This document shows, one piece after another, positions 21,429 to 31,338 of a stretch of DNA of 64,000 nt (positions within the stretch are counted from its first letter, which is position 1; the number at the start of each line of letters is the position of its first letter). A program made the position numbers and the translations under genes. Source of the DNA: Podaxis mareebaensis. Taxonomy: Eukaryota; Basidiomycota; Agaricomycetes; Agaricales; Agaricaceae. The DNA is taken from assembly GCA_018524725.1 (NCBI GenBank), contig JAEUWP010000518.1, positions 1 through 64,000 of the forward strand. The letters are read 5' to 3'. The notes below the pieces were generated by a model. That model saw only the letters and a list, made by a program, of their open reading frames with translations, was not told the DNA's origin and did not search any database.

Positions 21429-22920
21429 CTGGAGCTATTTGTGGAGTAACTAGAGTCCCATCTGGCAGACAAATCTGGTTCATGGCATTCCTAATGCACC
21501 ATCCCTGCCTCAAGTATTCTTCGAGTTTCTCACATTGGTGGAATGGATGGTTCAGGTCCCAACAAAATCTGCATCCAGAGAGTCAGCTTCGAGGTCCCAC
21601 AGGCTGAGAGTTAGGCTGGAGTGACATGGGCATGGTTCCCCCTAGGTGACTCACTAGTTTATTGATGAAGGTATCTGAAACCATGATCTTTTCAATCGAT
21701 GACATGTTGAATGTTTCTTGTGGCACCAGCACTGTTGCTTCAGATGTTGCCAGAGTGAGGGTTCCTCCAGAGCCATTTCCATTTAGCAGGAATTGTGCTG
21801 CTCATTTGACATCATTGATGTCCCATGGTTCTGCCAGGGGGTGTCACGGGCTCTCGAGCCAGAGCTGTGTGCATATCTGGTTTCAGGTGTCTATATGAAA
21901 TCCTGCCAGAAACATCTTGTTGCATTCTCAGCACAAGATATGTCCTTGATCCAGTAACCAGTTGGCCTTTGTGATGAATTTTCAATAGTACTCTCCAAAT
22001 TGAATCTGGTCTTGCATTGGTGTAGCTACTTGATTTTCTACAAAGGTCTTGAGGTCTGTAATTGAATACCAATTTTCATCTTCTGCTCCTGGGTACATTG
22101 CCATGATGTCTCATCGAAATCAAAACCAGTCTACATCGTGTGCCACTGGACAACTGTTCCATATTTCATAGTTGTCACCATCAAGATACCTTATCATATG
22201 CATGATCAAGTCCCCTTGCAAAAGGTTGCACTCTCGGCCCAGTATTTCCATCTCATTGAGAAACTATTTAAGAGACCAGGGATGTCCATCAAACTTCAGT
22301 GCTCCTCAGTTGTGTCAGGCTGGCATATACCAGGGACTTCACTGGTTAACAAAGATGGGTTGTGGCATTGACAGTTGTAGTGGTTGTACCAGAGCTTGTT
22401 GCAGGCTAGAATGGTATTGGGCTGTTGAGTATTGTGGCATAGACTGTCCTGGTGCTGTTTGGTATTGTGGAGTGGGTGGTCCTTGTGGTATCAGATACTG
22501 CATTATTGGTGGTCCCTGAGCTGCCTGGTATTGCAGAATGGTTGGTCCTTGTGGTGCCTGGTATTGCAGAACATGCAATCTTTGTGGCAGAATAGTTGGG
22601 TTTTTCTCCAGTTTGGGACTGTTGTAATTACTCCAATTGGCTGCTTGGAGGGGATACTGTGGGGATCCAACAGTTTCTGTTTGAAATGGACCCAGATTTG
22701 GCAATCTGTTAAGTGGTGAAGGCAGTATTGGCAAGCTATGAGGAGAGGTTGGCAAAGGCCAATGCTGTGATGATCCTCCAGGTTCCTGTATATTGTTGTA
22801 CCATGACAGTGCACTTCCTGTCTGCCTATCCATGTTGTTGTTTTGTACTGATCTTTGGGATGAGGTCGAAGGCTGGCTTGGGTGAACAGATAAACTAGAG
22901 TTCATTTCTATTTCTTCCAA
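21429..22920 (-). pseudogene. gag: Decayed gag of a second LTR element
   Basis: On the minus strand one frame reads from ATG 22920 to the LTR fragment without a frameshift but with about ten stops, almost all TGA plus one TAG. The N-terminal half (22920-22339) is open and rich in Pro/Gln, with repeats of the type LQYQAPQGP. Beyond, gag-like sequence FDGHPWSLK, LIMHMIRYLDGDNY and WYSITDLKTFVENQ is readable, then a zinc knuckle C-x2-C-x4-H-x4-C (CRFCWDLNHPFHQC). The stops fit CGA to TGA or TGG to TGA/TAG, i.e. cytosine deamination on one or the other strand. CpG is almost absent. The end is cut by the LTR fragment at 21428. Confidence 0.82.
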
Positions 22921-23049
22921 GTTGGTCCTGCTAATGATTCCTGGTAGTTCCCAACTGTGCTTGCTGGAGTTACTCCTGTCAGATGATGAAGGGAGGGATC
23001 AGTATCCTGGAGTCCATGATATGTTGGGCAGCAAAGATGACCTTGGAAC

Positions 23050-23067
23050 CCCTTGCAGTGGGCTCCA
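23050..23067 (-). other. Primer-binding site of the minus-strand LTR element
   Basis: The minus strand reads TGGAGCCCACTGCAAGGG, the Gypsy primer-binding site with two transitions (CCG to CTG and CGA to CAA). It lies upstream of the decayed gag in the expected place, about 130 bases before its first ATG. Confidence 0.75.
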
Positions 23068-23069
23068 GT

Positions 23070-23582
23070 TGTGAGTACAACCAATGTTCTATAGCCAAAC
23101 ATGAACTATGAAAAGGGGGTGCAAGCACAACTGCTTCTATCAGTCATTCCAAGTTCCAAGATCCCACACTAGCCCAGAAACTGGAGGAGGGTCTTCCCCA
23201 TGATACCAAATCAAAGTGCAGAAGATGTCCCGATACCAGAAGAGAAAGCTTTGGGGTGAGTGAGGTAGAAACGAGAGAAAGTGCACCTTTGATTATGGGG
23301 TTGTAGTGAAGGTATAGAGTCTGAGTCTGTCCATATCTGAATCCCCCTTTTACTACCACTACACTTGTACTTTATAGTCAGAATACGAGTCCATGTGCCA
23401 TATACTACTGAAATGAGACAAGAGGTAAACTACAAATGGATATTAAGAGTGGGATGGTATGTGTAGTAATGCAGTTCCTAGCTGACCCAATGGAGAGATG
23501 AGACATAATGATCTAAGTTATATACCTAATTACAAGGTCCCTTCTACCTTTCCTAAATGAGTATGCCTATCTGAGCATCACA
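23070..23582 (-). repeat. Putative 5' LTR of the minus-strand element
   Basis: Read on the minus strand, a 513-bp block starts TGTGATGCTC at 23582, ends CTCACA at 23070, and is followed by a two-base spacer and the primer-binding site. A TATA-like ACTATAAAG is near 23370. The TG...CA ends and the position fit an LTR, but no second copy is in the window, so the outer boundary is an inference. It does not resemble the Gypsy LTR at 368. Confidence 0.5.
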
Positions 23583-23599
23583 TGATTCATCCATGATGG

Positions 23600-24490
23600 A
23601 CAAGCATTTCATTGCTGTTTTGCAAGCAGATGAACCTCCGTCCTCACACAACAATGCAAGTGGTGGTTGGCTGATGGAAGCTGCCAAGTGGAGGATAATC
23701 GATGACATCCTGTTCAACAATACAGAGAGTGAGGTAGACTGGAGTTCCAGGTATGTGGATTGTGGATAAACAACTTACTCTTGGCAATACTGGTATATAG
23801 GTATGAAGAAATATGGGCATCATACCTCAACACCTCGCAAATCCTCACCCCCATCCTAACCCTCCAACTCCACCCTCTGCACCTCTTGACACTCTTGCAT
23901 CAGGAATTTACCACCAACTGACATATGGCACCCTCCAACCCTGCCTGCCCCTTCCTTCACACACTCACACTTCATATCCCACCACCACACACACCACAAA
24001 GCTCTCTTAACCAGTCTCCCTGTCACTTGCATTCTTTCCCAAATGAATCTCTCCATCCTGACGTTCATCATACCCTGGGACTGCTCTTTCTTGACAAATC
24101 TATGTACAAAATACTTTAATGCAAACATGTTCAATGTCACTGCCCTCTGGTTGAATGTGGAGGTTCAGAAGTGTGAGGGTTACATGATGACTACACCTAC
24201 CCTCGTGCCACTTATTCCAATCCAGATCTGGATGTTGGATCAACATTGCAGCAAGTCTTGGGTGTCACAGAAGGGGAATGAGTAGAGTGGGAGGATGATG
24301 GAGATATGCTTATTGGTCTCGATGAGCATTTCGGGATTGAGTGGGTGGTAGGGAATGATCGCGAGCCCGGGGGGAAGGAAGGTTGGTGTTTAGGGGTGGG
24401 TTTGGAGTACGGAGGGTCCTGATGCAGTTGAGCCGAGTGGGACTGGGAAGGAGGGTGCAAAGGTTTGGTTTGTGAAAGTGTGAGATAGAG
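23600..24490 (+). pseudogene. Beta-lactamase-like gene, copy 1, C-terminal remnant
   Basis: DNA from about 23650 to 24480 is similar to 29365-30170. Shared readable stretches include a Trp-Ile/Leu-Met-x-x-Ala-(Arg/Lys)-Trp helix and a C-terminal domain ending around 24460. Compared with copy 2, CpGs are mostly TpG or CpA. The 5' part is missing; the putative LTR ends at 23582. No long open frame remains. Confidence 0.55.
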
Positions 24491-25129
24491 ACGGGAGAGG
24501 ACTCTGACCTAATAAGGTTTGGAAGGTAGATCAGTATTATGGGTAGGAAAAGGGGTTTTTGTTATGAAGCTAGCAAGACCGAGGGAGGGGGTAGAGAAAA
24601 GTGGACTGCTATTCAGTGGGTAGGTAGATTGGTACAATACAGCACTTATACAAGAGGTATTTACGGACCGTGTAGAACATAAGAATAAGATCCGTTATCC
24701 TCCACATAGTCCCCTAGAAGCGAAATAAAACCAAGTTGGAAACCCATCGATATGAAAGAAATGCAGATGGAGTGGGAATAAATGGAATGGGTACAACTAC
24801 ACTTTGACCAGTAAACTGAATTAAGCGATGTACGAAGTACTGGAACAAGGAACAGAGGAGGGACAGTGACGAAGTGGGGCGTTGGGACAATCGGTTTACA
24901 GACTACCACTTGCCAAATATGGGTTGCGTGAATTCCTGGGCACCCACGTTCGCGTCGTGTCGTTCGTCAAGTCACAAATGTATTTCCATGATTAGGGGGA
25001 ATCGGGGGGAATTCTGGGAGGAGGGCGTTGACTGACGGTTGCATGGCTAGCTGTCGCTCGATCTCCATGGTACGGCTTGACCACTTTGACAGCTGGATAT
25101 GAGTTATAGATAGCGAATGGCAAACGATC
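24491..25129. other. Stretch with no gene seen
   Basis: About 640 bases between the beta-lactamase remnant and the truncated EF-hand-family paralogue. It has only short frames and no domain that I recognise. Confidence 0.5.
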
Positions 25130-26105
25130 ATCGCTCTTGTTCAAGTGTATATCACGCATTCCTAGACATCTTCAGCGATCTGCTTCTCCGGATTTTGCGA
25201 CGAAAGCTTGAACAAGACCGTCCCGCCCGACAACTTCTCTGCATCTCTGCTCGTCTCAATAAAAGTCTTGCTCGTGTGGGCTTTGAGCTCCTGGAACGAT
25301 AAGTCGAGCTTGTGCTTGATGAACTGAAGGTCAGATGACTGAGTCTCTAGCATCGTACTAGCCGCCTCGACTCCTGGAGTGATGTGGACAGTAAGAGCCT
25401 TATCGAGTTGATCCCGATGATCTCTGAACTTTGCGACATAGTCCAAGAACATGAACGTGTGACGAAGATGACTAACAAATCCAACTGCTCGGAATCAGTC
25501 ATGGTCTGGGACGACGAGCAGTACACCCACAGATGCCCCTTGAGGAAGCAATAGATGCAATATTAAATGCTGAACCCCATCTCCAGATATCTCGTGCAAT
25601 CTGCTCTATCAGAGGTTGCATGCAATCCTCCAAGGCCATGCCGTCAGACAGGTCTTTATCCTTGTCTTTAGCTCGACGCAACCTAGTTGGCAGTTGATTC
25701 GCGCCACAGGAGGGCTAAACCACAACGTACTGGAAGAGTCTGTACACCATCTGCTGCATCCAAATATTAGAGATCATGGCCTTTTTGTCAGTCAACTCCT
25801 GGACCATAGTGAGCATCACAACAAGCTTGAACACGACGACGACCACTGATACACCTATAAGCAAAAATTCAAAAATGAGGCGACAATCTTGATATACCTT
25901 TGATGAAAGGATACGTCCGGCAGAGGCTGTCGAGCTCACTCAGCATTATCTTCAAGGACCCAATCAGGATGGTTTCGCAGGTCTTATCATCTTTCTCCAC
26001 GTGGAATAAGGTCATATATGGTGTAGGGTTATCTGTGAAAACGGTTGGATCGAATGTCGATTTATACGCTGCAATGTCACCCAAAAAGCGGCGACCATGG
26101 AGGGT
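25130..26105 (-). pseudogene. Truncated paralogue of the EF-hand/STAND-associated gene
   Basis: Pieces match the N-terminal third of the 1320-aa protein at 35998-31339 in the same order: a segment ending CRTYPFIKG (compare SQVHPFIGG), FKLVVMLTM...LFQ (compare FKLVVTLDM...LFQ), LRRAKDKDKDL...GMALEDCMQPL (compare LRRVKDPDEVGPDGMVLKDRMQPL), and DHRDQLDKALTVHITPGVEAA (compare DYRDQLDKALTVHIALGVDAA). The GTACGT donor after LFQ is also conserved. The equivalent of AKTLKSKIYQGRL is missing or garbled, and the frame ends at a stop after AEDV (about 25170). The EF-hand and everything beyond are absent. Confidence 0.75.
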
Positions 26106-26180
26106 TTTCTGAGAATGGTCAGCAGGGCAATCGACTGCAAGGTGGATGGAGGATTCGCTCCGGCGCGTTGGTTCAGACTT

Positions 26181-28229
26181 TTAACTCATCAATATACTGC
26201 CACAGATATTGTATCTCATCATGCTCACCGAGGTATAAAGCTGAGGTAGAAATTTAATAAATTTATCATCCAGTTCCTTTAGAGCCTTGGAATCAAATTG
26301 CCCTAGTTCCTTCACGAGGTCCAACACATTGCTGTTGGAGACTTGCCTACACGCACGCCACATAACCCCTGAAGAGAATGAGTGAAGACGTTCAAGCATA
26401 ACTCGTTCTTCTGAGGTTTGAACCCATTTTAGCTCTGCAATATTGTAACAATTGAGGGAGCGAGTTCTGAGCAACTCCGATCATATGCTGGCAACTACAT
26501 ACCTTGGGGCACGGCCTTCTTGGAGCATTTCACCCATCGGAGTGAATTGATTGCAACATCATAATGCACCGATGCTCCATCAACAGAGAAGTCACCGGAG
26601 CGCACAGGATCCTTGAGATAATCTCCGAACGAAGCATGATAAAAATGAATAGGACTTTCTTGAGCATTAGAAACGGAGGGTATGTTCAGGACTGAGTGCA
26701 GGCGTTTGAGTGAACGATAGAAAGTAGACCGGTTGATGCGAAGAAAGTTGGCTAGCACTTGCGCAGAGGATTGTTCGCTTTGGTATAGAATCAAGACGCC
26801 AAGGATCCGCATCGTGGTCGGAAGAATTTCAGCAGGAACGCTAGACAGAATTTGTCGATAAAGGAGATCAAGTGCATGCAGTGGATGTACCGCCCCAGGT
26901 ATGCCAAAGCCACCCAGGAACTTGATACAAATATGTAGTTGCCCGTCTGGGTCATCAGCATCGGTGTCACCAACAAACCTGATCATGGTCGAAACAAAGG
27001 CAAAGTGTCCGGATGCCGCGACAGATATTTGTCGTAGATGTGCCTCTGATGGCCAGTCGGAATCGAGTTGATCACTGTATCGTAGGCGAATATCACGGAA
27101 TCCATCTCGAAGAACACGTGCTGCATCCCGCTGGGCTTCGTCATCATCAATCGAGATCTCCTCGCGTTTGCAAGTGACCTGGAAGTCTGGCTGCGACAAC
27201 AAGTACTTGAAGTGCCACTCTGGTCGACTACAGATCATCCAGAGAATGGGAAACTCCTTCACCGTCCGAACGTGGTCACTGATGAGTTCAATGAACTCGC
27301 ACTGGGCCACCTCACTTTTACATTCGTCTAATCCATCCAAGATTATCAATAATGGCTGTTGGATGGTTGACCCGTGCTGGGTCATGATGGTCTGGAAAGG
27401 GTCTATAATGAGCTCCTTGAACTGCGTTCGACGATTTTTCTCGAGGATCGTGGAATCATCGGCGAGGAGTTGGGTGACGATGCGTTTGTATACAGGATGT
27501 TTGACTGCGAGTTGGTAGGCGAGGGTGGGAATGACGTGGTCTGGATCGTCTCGGTCGTTCAGTCTGGAGAAGAAGAGAGAAGCGCCCAAACAGCCTAGCG
27601 CCTTGAATTCCTCGGCGACGGTCTGGGCTACTGCAGATTTGCCAACACCAGCGGGACCCAAGATCCAAATCATCCTCCAATGACGCTTTGGATCGACGAC
27701 CCAATCGGCTATGCGGCCTCTCAGGCTCTTGCGGGTCTCGGGGTGGCATTTCGGTGGAGGATCACGAGCAGAGGAGTCGACCTCTGCCCCAGACATCCTC
27801 TTTTCCGCGAGGTATTGGAAGACTAATAACGAGGTGAGTTATGGCAAACGAGAAGTAGAAGACAACGTATACCTGCTCCTCCGGAGTTGATGATTTGAGA
27901 GATCATGGTCGTATTGTGGAAAACCAAATCATGAGCACCGGTAAAGAAACTAGAAGTATGGGGAACTGTAGTTGCTGGACCTGTAGGCTGTGAATGATCA
28001 GATTGGTGTGTTCGATATGAGATTACTGACCTGCATGAGGTGGGGTTGAAATTGGAGCGGGAGCATGGACGCAACCAGTGCCTAGATTAGCGGTGGATTG
28101 TGGTGATGGGGGACGGTTGGTTATGGTTGTCGATGCACCGCCAATATTGGGAACCGGTTGTATTTCCACAGTCAGCTCCTTGCGCTTTTTGGAGCGGGTT
28201 ACAAAGGTTTTTATAGTTTCCAGGAGCAT
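26181..28229 (-). CDS. NACHT-domain STAND NTPase
   Basis: Fungal STAND proteins act as intracellular signal sensors, often in non-self recognition. Exons 28229-28031, 27980-27873 and 27822-about 26510 are clear. They encode a basic N-terminus, the FTGAHDLVFHNTT segment common before NACHT domains in mushrooms, then CHPETRKSLRGRIADWV and the NACHT core. The core has Walker A GPAGVGKSAVAQ near 27640, Walker B LLIILDGLDEC near 27345 and a winged-helix-like tail to about residue 530. A further exon (about 26450-26181, KWVQTSEERVMLERL onward) continues the protein, but its acceptor is uncertain. An acceptor at TTGCAG/AG gives a 67-nt intron in frame but drops about ten plausible residues. No WD40, ankyrin or TPR repeats are seen, so it may be C-terminally short. 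Confidence 0.83.
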
Positions 28230-28679
28230 TAGTGATAGATGTTCCGGGATAAGATGGGGAGTTGATAAGCGCCGATTGCCCTTCTCTACATATTGTATGC
28301 TGGGTGCAGGTTGGATGTATCCGTGACGTGCAACAGTGTGACAGAAGAATGAGCGTGTGTCCAACTGTCCATAAGTATGTACGTACTTAGACTCCAGGGT
28401 TCTTCCAGAAATAGCCCCAATCAATGTCAATTTCTGCATGTGTCTACCTCTAGACTTCCGGCCATCCCGCCCTCACCATGCTTTGACTTACCTGCACGCC
28501 TCCTTACCATGACGGCCGGCCGATTGAGAGTATGACCAGTCCGATTCTTGTGGGAGCATACAACTGGTAGTCGTCATTTCCAGGTTGAAATACTAGTTCA
28601 GCGTTTTCCGATCCAAGTTCCCTCGGTATCTGTTAGCCCTCCCCCTCTTCGCTGCACACGCTGCCCATGCTATACTCAT

Positions 28680-30180
28680 AGCGCCGCAACGGCGGACCTC
28701 CCCACGGACAGAAGATTACATCCACTCTCTACTTGCACGTTGGAACTCTTCCAGCCTTACTGTAGCCGTAGTAAGGAAGGACAATACCTCTGCCACCGGA
28801 TGGAATCACGAGTTTGTGTCCTATGGTATCACAAACCCCTGCGAGGATCCGGTCACCCAAGATACCTTATTCGCCGTCATGTCGAATAAGCATTTCTACC
28901 ATACTTTGCTAGACCCGGAAAGGGGGAGATACAGACTGGAGCGGGAGACGTGCTTTCATCAGTACGGGACTTGGTGTGTGCCTACTCCTATGTTGGTCTC
29001 ATGACCCCGCATTCATATCGTTCACAGGCAATGTGGACATCAATGCTTCTTAAAGGCGGTCGGCACCCATTTACAAACGAGACGATCATGTAGTACCTTG
29101 CTCAGTTGTCGAACATGCAGTGACAGGTGTCACGGTTTCCGAAGGCAAAGCGCAATACTCCGACCTTGTGCGTCGCTCTCCATCGACCATTTAGGTATGT
29201 GCTTGCCTTACGCCTTGAACAGAGTCCCGAGACTTACGGGCAAGGCCAATGGCACTACTCATACTCGTGGCCACGAAATATTCGCGTATGGCAGCGACAA
29301 TCCAGGGTATAAAACCCAAGTAGCACGACTTCCAAATGATATCCTCGCAATCATGTCGTTGAGCAACGACACAAATGGTGGTTGAATAATGCAAGTTGCC
29401 AGGTGGGGAACAATCGATGTCATTTTATTTGGCGATACTGAGTGTGAGGCAGATTGGAATTCCAGGTACCGTGGGTCGCGGATAGACAACCCACTGTTGA
29501 CTAACGCTGGTATTAGGTACAAAGAAATATGGTCACCATCTCACGAATCCTCGTACCTCGCCCTTACCATTCGCTTCCACCCTCCGCCCCTCTCGACGCT
29601 CTTGCATCAGGAACATACCATCGCCCGACATACGACACCCTCCACCCTGTTCGCCCCTTCCTCCTCACCCATACCACCCCCACAAACATCGCAAAGCCCC
29701 CTTAATTGGTCTCCCCGTCACTCGCATCCTTTCCCAAACCAATCTCCCCCTCCCAACGTTCATTGTACCCCAAGACTGCTCTTTCTCAATCCACCTCCGT
29801 ATCCAACACTTCAACGCAAACACGTTTACATTAGTGTTCTCTGGTCGAACGCGGAGATTCGGAAACGGGAGGGGTTTACGAGGACCATACCTGCTCCTCG
29901 CGTCAGTCATTCCGATCTGGACATTGGATCAAGGCCGCGGCAAGTCTTGGGTGCCACAGAAGGGGAACGAGTCGAGTGGGAGGGCGATGAGGATATGGCT
30001 ATTGGTCTCGATGAACACTTCGAAATCAAATGGGTGGTAGGGAACGATCGTGAGCTCCAGGGGAAGGGTTGGCGTTTAGGGGTGGGTTTTGGGGTTTGGA
30101 GGGTCCTGATCGGTTGCATCTAGTGGAATTGGGGAGGAGGGAGCGGAGGTTTGGCTTGCGAAAGCATGAGAAAGAGGTAA
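28680..30180 (+). pseudogene. Serine beta-lactamase-like gene, copy 2, degenerate
   Basis: Around 28709-29004 a frame reads SLTVAVVRKDNTSATGW then YGITNPCEDPVTQDTLF and AVMSNKHF. This is the start of the beta-lactamase/transpeptidase fold (PF00144 type) as found in secreted fungal hydrolases. Later sequence reads YSDLVRRSPSTI (about 29150), DNPGYKTQVARLPNDILA and MSLSNDTNGG (to 29382), a TGA, then a C-terminal domain to 30123. The family's catalytic S-x-x-K is compromised: SNSK-like sequence is shortened to SNK, as if one codon was lost. Several frames are needed, introns cannot be placed confidently, and a TGA replaces a likely Trp codon. I call it a pseudogene. Confidence 0.68.
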
Positions 30181-30699
30181 GAAAGGTGGCATTGAATGGA
30201 GTCGAGGCGTTGAAAGACACCCATGTGTTATATGGAGCATTCGAACTAGACACCCATATTAATCGGGATTTATATAGGGCAAAGAATGTCAGAGAAGAGG
30301 GTGATTCAAAAATGAACCAATGAAAATGAGCCTTGCAGAAGTCTGGCTTGTCAGAGCGCGAGATTTGGAAAAGGCAGAAATGATGTTTAGCAAGTCAAGA
30401 TGTTGTTCAGGAGTAATATGAGGTGTATAGGGGCGTTCGAAGAAGGGTTTACACATGAATGAGGAGTTTAGAGCGCGAGTCACTACTGACAGGAACACGA
30501 GGGAGTGGATGGGACGGGAGAGAGTTCGAATATTGAGTCTGGGAATGAATCCCATGAAGCTTCATAAAAAAACGCTGGCACAAAACTAGATATCAATGGA
30601 CAGAAGCCAAAAAAAGTAACATTAACGGAAAATATAGAGACCAGAAGATGAGATGGAGTGTACTTAACTTGTTTCATGATTGCACTCACATACACTCAC
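30181..30699. other. Stretch with no gene seen
   Basis: About 500 bases between beta-lactamase copies 2 and 3. A minus-strand frame (30555-30289) is open for 88 codons but has no recognisable motif. Confidence 0.4.
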
Positions 30700-31210
30700 A
30701 GACAGTCCAGACATCAATGCTCCTTAATGGCGGTTCGCAAGTGAGACGATCATCTCCTCCCAGCCGTCAAACTTGTGACACATACTACTGCGAAAAGCAA
30801 AGCACAATACCCTGAAATTGTACGTCTTTTCGATCCTCCCGCACTACCTCCTTCCATCTTCCATTTATTCATGAGCTCGTCTTACACCCCAAATAGAGCC
30901 CCAGATACTAGGACCGCGGTCACGAAATCACCGAGCAAGGCAGCAATGATCCGGAATATATAACCTAAGGCCGACAATTCTTCAATGATAACCCCACAAA
31001 TGTATCTCCTAACAACAACACAAATAGTGGATTGGAAGTCAACTGACGTCAATTTTTGACGATGCTAGGAGTTAAGTAGACTAGAGTTCCCAGTGCGTGG
31101 GTCGCGGTTATGAACAATCAACTTCTGTATGGATAAGTAGGAAGAGATTGGGCATTGTACCTCAACGCTACTTAAATCCTCACACCTCGTCCTGACCCCG
31201 CTGCAAAATG
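30700..31210 (+). pseudogene. Beta-lactamase-like gene, copy 3, relic
   Basis: The DNA follows copy 2 (from about 29030) in order. Shared landmarks are GACATCAATGCTNCTTAANGGCGGT at 30711, the AAAGCAAAGCNCAATAC block at 30794, CACGAAAT near 30925, and GTTCCCAGTGCGTGGGTCGCGG at 31086 (compare 29459-29479). Many indels destroy any frame. It adds a third, most decayed member of the local family. Confidence 0.5.
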
Positions 31211-31338
31211 CAGACGAATAATTAGAAGTGAACTGAAAAAAATGGACAAAGAATACGGCATAAAACGATAGAGGGAAGAGCGGAGCTAAATACATGGGGT
31301 AATACCTACGGCATTGCATGTCCAGAGGTCAAGGCAAA

